From: Deltaproteobacteria bacterium
GTDB lineage: Bacteria > Desulfobacterota_B > Binatia > UBA9968
DNA length: 30,907 nt
Direction: 5' to 3'
Assembly (NCBI GenBank): GCA_005879255.1
Contig: VBKY01000042.1
Location: 1-30,907, forward strand
The notes beneath the pieces are model-generated. The model saw only the letters and a program-made list of their open reading frames with translations, ran no database searches and was not told the origin of the DNA. Both the position numbers and the translations under genes were made by a program. Below are positions 25,976 to 30,907 of the stretch, piece after piece; the stretch's first letter is position 1; each line of letters starts with the position of its first letter.

Positions 25976-26768
<793 letters not shown>

Positions 26769-27377
26769 GATTACGCTAGGAGCCGGGGTCCAGATCGGCG
26801 CGTTTACGCTAACGGAAACCTTGGTGAAGGCCTATCCGCTTAATACGGCGGGTTGCCCCGTTTATAACTTATAAGAGGTGGGAGGCTATGGAAAAAAGAT
26901 CGGATTCTCAGGAAAGACGGTGGCGTGAGTTCCGAGTTTTCGTGGAGAAGTCTCGAACTGGCGAACTCGAGCTGCAATTGAAGTCGTCCACGTCTGCGGC
27001 GAGTATCGGACACGGTATCTACCGTAGGCATTCGGTAGTTTGGCGATTGGGGGCGCCAGTGGTCCGAGTTGGTTACTGACCGGAAAACTATTCACCAAAT
27101 CCCCCAGGAGCACGCGACCATGATCCGGTCAGACAAGACTTCGATCTCATCGAGGCTGACCTCACTCGTATGTCCGCTCAATGCGCTCACTCGTACACTA
27201 ACACGTTCATTTCTCCGAGAGGCTGGTCGCAAGGCATGAGAATTTAGAATCCTCGTGTCGGTTAGATTCGATCATGCTGTCTAACGACCAGGCGTTAAGC
27301 CGCCAGCGCCTCGGCGTCAAAGTACGCCTTGAATAACCGTCAGGAAGAATGCTTGATTTGCCACACGAATAATAACC
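26769..27377. other. gene-poor stretch of the accessory region
   Basis: About 600 bases with no recognisable gene. A 63-codon plus-strand frame at 26888-27079 has a good GGGAGG close to its ATG and an Arg/Glu-rich product (MEKRSDSQERRWREFRVF), but no family I can name. The opening vaguely recalls small transposon accessory proteins. A small inverted repeat, GTTAGA (27261-27266) with TCTAAC (27280-27285), is present. The stretch looks like decayed mobile DNA. Confidence 0.5.
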
Positions 27378-27716
27378 TTAGCTAACTTTTAGATCACCTG
27401 CTGGATGGGGTAGCTTGAATTCGTAAGTGATGGGCGGTCGGCCTTCTATGCCAGCTAAACCCTTTTCAGTAGCGTTTAAATTGTCAACGGCTAATTTCCA
27501 TAGAGGGGATCTCGGATCAGTTGCAATTATTTCCGACATCATCTTGTTCATTTTCTCTCGCAATTCAAGCGACGTGCGGGCTGTCTCCAATGTCAGCCGT
27601 CCACTTTCAACGCTAGTTTTCCTCAATTCCCAGACGAAGCCCGGTCCGAGAATAAATGTCACTATGGGCACCAAAATTATCCAGATCAGTGAAACTTTCT
27701 TAGTAAAAAAATTCAT
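27378..27716 (-). CDS. small membrane-anchored hypothetical protein
   Basis: A 112-aa protein I do not recognise. It has a short basic N-terminus (MNFFTKK), one clear transmembrane helix at about residues 8-29 (VSLIWIILVPIVTFILGPGF), then a soluble amphipathic helix (SGRLTLETARTSLELREKMNKMMSEI) and a Pro-rich tail (GRPPITYEFKLPHPAGDL). The reading frame is plausible in composition but the ribosome site is weak (AGAAAA before ATG). It lies alone in the accessory region downstream of the recombinase remnant and could be island cargo. Confidence 0.55.
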   Translation of the reverse strand: MNFFTKKVSLIWIILVPIVTFILGPGFVWELRKTSVESGRLTLETARTSLELREKMNKMMSEIIATDPRSPLWKLAVDNLNATEKGLAGIEGRPPITYEFKLPHPAGDLKVS

Positions 27717-28154
27717 AAGTTTTCTTTCGTCAAAATGGGAAATTCGAGGCTACGCGCTAAACCTCTATGGACGGCGCTTAAAAATTTAACTTTCCGCCCA
27801 GATACTTGGCAATATAAAACCAATCCTCCTAAGAAAAAATAGCGGCCGTTATTTGACCGCTGCTGTCGGTCTACCGCCTCCTTATAACAGTCGGTGAAGC
27901 CGTCTTGCCTTTATTGCGTCCATCTTTGTTCCTTTACGCTAGTTGCTGCACTACCGTAACCCGCTGAGAAGAGCGGGAGTTCGTATTATGCTTGTCAGGA
28001 GGGGCCAATTTGCCCTAGAATACATCGATTTTTGACACGGAGCCTAAAGTCCGAGGGCTGATTCAGCGAATGTTGGTCGTGACCCCGCCAATCTGTCGTT
28101 CTTATCGCACTACCTTCGGGACGGTTTCAAAATTAATTGGAGAACAAAGGCGAA
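27717..28154. other. 438 bases with no gene seen
   Basis: No open frame with family resemblance is visible on either strand. The sequence before the hsdM fragment contains AATTGGAGAACAAAGGCGAA but no convincing promoter. It probably represents island DNA between two unrelated insertions or deletions. Confidence 0.5.
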
Positions 28155-28481
28155 GTGAACAACTTTAGCGAAAAGGCGAATTTTATCTGGTCCGTGGCGG
28201 ACCTCATCCGTGGGTCGTACCGACCGAATCAGTACAAAGATGTAATGTTACCGTTGACCGTATTGAGGCGGTTAGATTGCGTTCTGGAACCGACAAAGGA
28301 CAAAGTGCTCGCCCGGCAGAAGGAACTCGCTGGCGGTAAGGTTAAGAACATCGACCGCCAAGTAAATAGATCGGTTACAAAGCAGGATAAACCTGTCGAG
28401 TTCGTTCAAAAGAGGGATCTTCCCAAAATCTTAACAACACAGCATCATCACAAGGGATCGTGTTCGATTCGGAAATTGTGA
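28155..28481 (+). pseudogene. hsdM: N-terminal fragment of a type I DNA methyltransferase (HsdM)
   Basis: The first ~55 residues from GTG 28155 are typical HsdM: NNFSEKANFIWSVADLIRGS, then RPNQYKDVMLPLTVLRRLDCVLEPTKDKVL. This is the N-terminal helical domain of type I restriction-modification methyltransferases, about 500 aa when whole. After about GGKVKNIDRQVN the match ends, and a stop follows at 28481 after about 40 unrelated residues. The catalytic N6-adenine methyltransferase domain (NPPF) and hsdS/hsdR are absent. The gene was cut by a deletion or rearrangement near 28380. The frame is open up to TTG 28137, but GTG 28155 matches the family's MNNFSEK start. Confidence 0.85.
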
Positions 28482-28566
28482 CTTTCCTATTTTGAGCGGC
28501 TCACGCTGATCGGACCGCTCACTGCGTTCCGGGCATCAAGCGCGAACCGTATCCACAATCACCGGC

Positions 28567-29568
28567 TTACAATCTGGTTTGCCGATATTTCAAAGGACTC
28601 GAACCGGTCCAGCGTTTGAACGCGTGATTAAACGCGCTGACTTCGGAGTAGCCTAATAGAAAGGCAATCTGTGTAAGTGTGTTGCCGTTGTCTTTGAGAT
28701 AGTTGATTGCAAACCGCCGCCGAGTATCGTCGATCAATTGTTTAAATCGAGTACCGCGTTCCTTCAGGCGCCGCTCCAACGTTCGCGGGCTCAGTCCCAT
28801 TTTTTTTGCAACCCGAGCGATAGTTGGATCTCGTTCGCGCATCGTTTCCGCGATGGCTTTTCTTACCGAAGCGACCACCTTGTCTTCCGGCGGCATATCA
28901 GCCAGCACGTGCTCCAGATATCGCTGCAGAATCCGACAAAGCCGCGGGTCCGCGGCCGGTACTTGCCGTTCAATGAACTCGTGCTCGACAACAAGCGCGT
29001 TAGTCGCACGGCCGAACAGCACCGGCACGCCAAAAATCCTATTATGCTCGGTAGTTTGCGCCGGAGTCTGATGCGCGAACTGAACCTCCTGCGGTCTCCA
29101 CTCGCTTCCCACCATCAAGCGAACCGTGTTTAGAATGACGGCCATACTATATTCGTTATGTTGTCGCGCCGAATCGACACCCGAGTCGGTTACCCGATGA
29201 CGTAGATACACCCACTGTCCTTCGATATCAAAAGATGTGGCGGCTGCCTGATTGTGCACTTTGAGATAACGAGCCCCGTTTTCGATGCCGGCTAAAATCG
29301 TCGGCGAGTTAATTACGACGTAGCGGGATCCGATGTTCTTAGGATCGAAGCGTTCACCGAAGTGTAGTCCGAAGCAATCATCGCCCGTTTGCCGGCTTGC
29401 CTCTTCGAGAAGCCGAGTGAAAATGGAACTGGCGACGAATCCCTCCGGATTTCGGAGAACAGAGCGATCCAAACCGAGGGCACGTAGAATCTGATCAGGA
29501 TCCTTTCCTGCCGCTGTGATGGCTTCGAGCAAACCGGTCATAGCAGCTACGGAGATCATCGGTCTCAT
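28567..29568 (-). CDS. AraC-family transcriptional regulator with PF12625-type sensor domain
   Basis: 333 aa from ATG 29568, which has GGGGAG eight bases upstream; an upstream GTG at 29664 would add 32 residues with no clear role. The N-terminal ~200 residues match the arabinose-binding-like domain of the OruR/ArgR group: ILRALGLDRSVLRNPEGFV, RLLEEASRQTGDDCFGLHFGE, GSRYVVINSPTILAGIENGARYL and EVQFAHQTPA. The C-terminal double helix-turn-helix (about 235-333) contains TIARVAKKMGLSPRTLERRL, FKQLIDDTRRRFAINYL and the hallmark LTQIAFLLGYSEVSAFNHAFKRWTG then SPLKYRQ. No obvious target gene adjoins it. It appears intact, unlike its neighbours. Confidence 0.93.
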   Translation of the reverse strand: MRPMISVAAMTGLLEAITAAGKDPDQILRALGLDRSVLRNPEGFVASSIFTRLLEEASRQTGDDCFGLHFGERFDPKNIGSRYVVINSPTILAGIENGARYLKVHNQAAATSFDIEGQWVYLRHRVTDSGVDSARQHNEYSMAVILNTVRLMVGSEWRPQEVQFAHQTPAQTTEHNRIFGVPVLFGRATNALVVEHEFIERQVPAADPRLCRILQRYLEHVLADMPPEDKVVASVRKAIAETMRERDPTIARVAKKMGLSPRTLERRLKERGTRFKQLIDDTRRRFAINYLKDNGNTLTQIAFLLGYSEVSAFNHAFKRWTGSSPLKYRQTRL

Positions 29569-30063
29569 ATACACAACTCCCCGACCGCTAGTTGTGTTCT
29601 TTAGCTCCGCCATGCCCCAATTGTCAATTCTGTCTCGCCGAATGACGTGACAGAAATACTTCACGGTGATTGTCTAAAGAAATGGGACTTAATTTTGCCG
29701 GCAGCAGAAAGCGTTGGCCGAATGGCCTCATCTCATCGAGAAGAAGAAGCGATGGGTCTTCAAAGTTGGCCAAGTCACTTTTCCATTCTTCTGGTTGGAA
29801 CCTGCGTAACTGCAGTAGTGGCTCTGATTAGCGAAACTCCACGTCCTCGTGAACGGCTCAAGCGGCGATAGCTGTCAATGCCTTGTCGTTTACTATCAAG
29901 ACAAAGGCGGTGTTAGGACTTATGTAGTTGGAACAGAACCCTGATTTGAGAATTTGTAAAGTGAAATGTCCGGGACCAAATCCGCACCGCTAATAGACCT
30001 ATTCGGGACCAATTCGGGTCACATCGAGGGAAAGGAAAAAGTTGGCATATAATACAAAGGATT
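29569..30063. other. 495-base intergenic stretch
   Basis: Contains the AraC-gene leader and a run without a sure gene. A 39-codon frame from ATG 29752 encodes a short hydrophobic peptide (HFSILLVGTCVTAVVALIS), possibly a small membrane peptide, but it lacks a good ribosome site. A TATAAT at 30048-30053 lies just before the next gene with no clear -35 element. Confidence 0.5.
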
Positions 30064-30300
30064 ATGCCGCGAAATATGGGAACAAATCGGTGGTTGCAGC
30101 TGCCTGAGATCGCAAGGCTTTTTGGACTGAGTGAAGATTCAATTAAGCGCTTGGCGAAAAACCATGGTCTACCGCTGCGTAGAGTAAGTCCGTTCGCGAT
30201 GCCTGGGGCGCTCGAATCCGAGCTTGAAGAATGGCTCAAGGCCCAGCCATTGGTGGGACCACCCGTACGTAAACGCCGTCTCGCTCGAAAACGACAATAG
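30064..30300 (+). CDS. small helix-turn-helix protein, excisionase/MerR-like
   Basis: A 78-aa protein. Residues about 8-45 form a winged-helix DNA-binding motif (NRWLQLPEIARLFGLSEDSI then KRLAKNHGLPLRRV) like the excisionase/AlpA-type HTH_17 group, followed by a basic tail (RKRRLARKRQ). Such proteins often regulate or assist excision of mobile elements, which fits the recombinase scar 3.3 kb away, though no direct link is shown. A TATAAT at 30048 puts the start of transcription only a few bases before ATG 30064, so translation may be leaderless or begin at the in-frame ATG 30076. Confidence 0.65.
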   Translation: MPRNMGTNRWLQLPEIARLFGLSEDSIKRLAKNHGLPLRRVSPFAMPGALESELEEWLKAQPLVGPPVRKRRLARKRQ

Positions 30301-30328
30301 ATGACTGTCGGATCTTGAGAACTTTTCG

Positions 30329-30399
30329 GGGCGTCTTACTCCGCAGAAAACGCCCACTTTCGCGGGACCTCCGATTGTTTCATCGAAGCGTTTTTTTTT
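30329..30399 (+). terminator. weak hairpin and T9 run after the HTH gene
   Basis: GGGCGT (30329-30334) pairs with ACGCCC (30350-30355) around a 15-base loop, and a run of nine T lies at 30391-30399, about 35 bases later. The T-run is too far from this stem for a textbook terminator; CGATTG/CAATCG arms also flank the T-run. Some transcript ending here is plausible. Confidence 0.3.
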
Positions 30400-30408
30400 C
30401 AATCGATT

Positions 30409-30810
30409 ATGAATTACCAGATCAAAGTACTTCGAGGTCTTGATCGAGGAGACTATATAATAATGATTACACGTGGCGCCGTGGATATCACTGGATTCGA
30501 GCAGATTATCGACAAAGTAATAGATGCAACTGGTCCTCTTCTAGATTGCAAGGTTCTTGTTGATTTCCAAGATTCTATATTTCAGTTTTTGCCCTCTGAC
30601 ATCACCGAATTTCTTGCCAGGTTTGACTCTAAGAGATGGCCTCACAATAACAAAATCGCGTTCATCTCTTCACCGAAGAGAGAGCAGTATCGGGGTCTAG
30701 CAATGTTGGGCGAGGGCCTTTTGAAAATGAAACTTGAGGTCGGGGTATTCTACGAGATGCGGGAGGCGATAGATTGGTTACACAGTACCAGCGGACGAAT
30801 TATCAGGTAA
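30409..30810 (+). CDS. SpoIIAA/STAS-like protein
   Basis: A 133-aa protein with the pattern of SpoIIAA-like (STAS-fold) proteins: an N-terminal strand pair (YQIKVLRGLDRGDYIIMITRG), a helix (FEQIIDKVIDATG), a strand (CKVLVDFQDSIFQF), KIAFISSPKREQYRGLAMLGE and a final EVGVFYEMREAIDWL. Many environmental bacteria encode such stand-alone proteins; their partners are unknown. No phosphorylatable Ser is obvious at the usual STAS position. It lies at the end of the accessory region, without a recognisable ribosome site before its ATG. Confidence 0.6.
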   Translation: MNYQIKVLRGLDRGDYIIMITRGAVDITGFEQIIDKVIDATGPLLDCKVLVDFQDSIFQFLPSDITEFLARFDSKRWPHNNKIAFISSPKREQYRGLAMLGEGLLKMKLEVGVFYEMREAIDWLHSTSGRIIR

Positions 30811-30907
30811 ATAGGAATGACTCGAGTCGCAAAAAGAACGCCTTGCGTTTGTTGCTTCAAGTTGAAAACTCTGCGGGCGAATCCTGCCATAAGTGCAAAC
30901 CAAATGA

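Noticed and set aside
26769..27079. Transposase accessory gene at 26888-27079
   Set aside because: The start has a good ribosome site but only the first dozen residues recall such proteins; the rest shows no family pattern.
27261..27300. Integron attC site (RYYYAAC and GTTRRRY strings around 27279-27300)
   Set aside because: The two boxes are only about 22 bases apart, the inner complementary boxes are missing, and no integrase or cassette array is present.

Overview
The window looks like a chromosomal segment of an uncultured Gram-negative soil or subsurface bacterium. Gene types (chemosensory cassette, tripartite-tricarboxylate-type binding protein, rubrerythrin/DUF3501/Fur block, Fe/redox regulators) and moderately high GC suggest a deltaproteobacterium-like lineage such as Desulfobacterota, Binatota or Tectomicrobia. 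That placement is an inference; no marker in the window settles it.

Layout. (1) 1-4227, minus strand: a compact chemosensory operon in the order CheY-like receiver, cheD, cheA, cheW and a chemoreceptor that runs off the left edge. (2) 4228-4943: a stretch with no convincing gene. (3) 4944-7742, plus strand: a long repeat-containing coiled-coil protein followed by a one-domain KaiC/RecA-like ATPase. (4) 7756-10469, minus: a UPF0145 protein, a Bug/TctC-type periplasmic binding protein, hslR and surE. (5) 10588-11838, plus: cinA with a degraded deamidase domain. (6) 11896-14760, minus: an M3 oligoendopeptidase and an ornithine cyclodeaminase-family gene cut by an in-frame amber codon. (7) 14832-15371, plus: a cupin. 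(8) 15400-21239, minus: a housekeeping operon of a tRNA-binding protein, alr, purH, purD, purE, tsaC/sua5 and a small lipoprotein. (9) 21480-25971, plus: rubrerythrin, DUF3501, a PerR-type Fur regulator, AMMECR1, a Tat-like metallo-beta-lactamase-fold protein, dksA and galU. (10) 25976-26051: tRNA-Ala(CGC), with a terminator just after it. (11) 26002-30907: a gene-poor, decaying accessory region. It starts with a serine-recombinase pseudogene whose 3' end lies inside the tRNA, followed by an hsdM fragment, an AraC regulator, an excisionase-like HTH protein and a SpoIIAA-like protein.

The most coherent biology is in two places. The first is the peroxide/iron-stress block. A rubrerythrin is preceded by a palindrome at the expected start of transcription and followed by DUF3501 and a Fur protein carrying all five PerR metal ligands. 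Between rubrerythrin and DUF3501 lie a perfect 15-bp hairpin and what looks like the first ~20 residues of an otherwise deleted Fe-S oxidoreductase. The second is the tRNA-Ala integration scar, where the recombinase reading frame ends inside the tRNA and the recombinase has three apparent one-base losses.

The other point of interest is the pair formed by the coiled-coil protein and the KaiC-like ATPase next to the chemosensory operon; neither gene's role is known. I found no CRISPR array, rRNA, complete insertion sequence or complete prophage.
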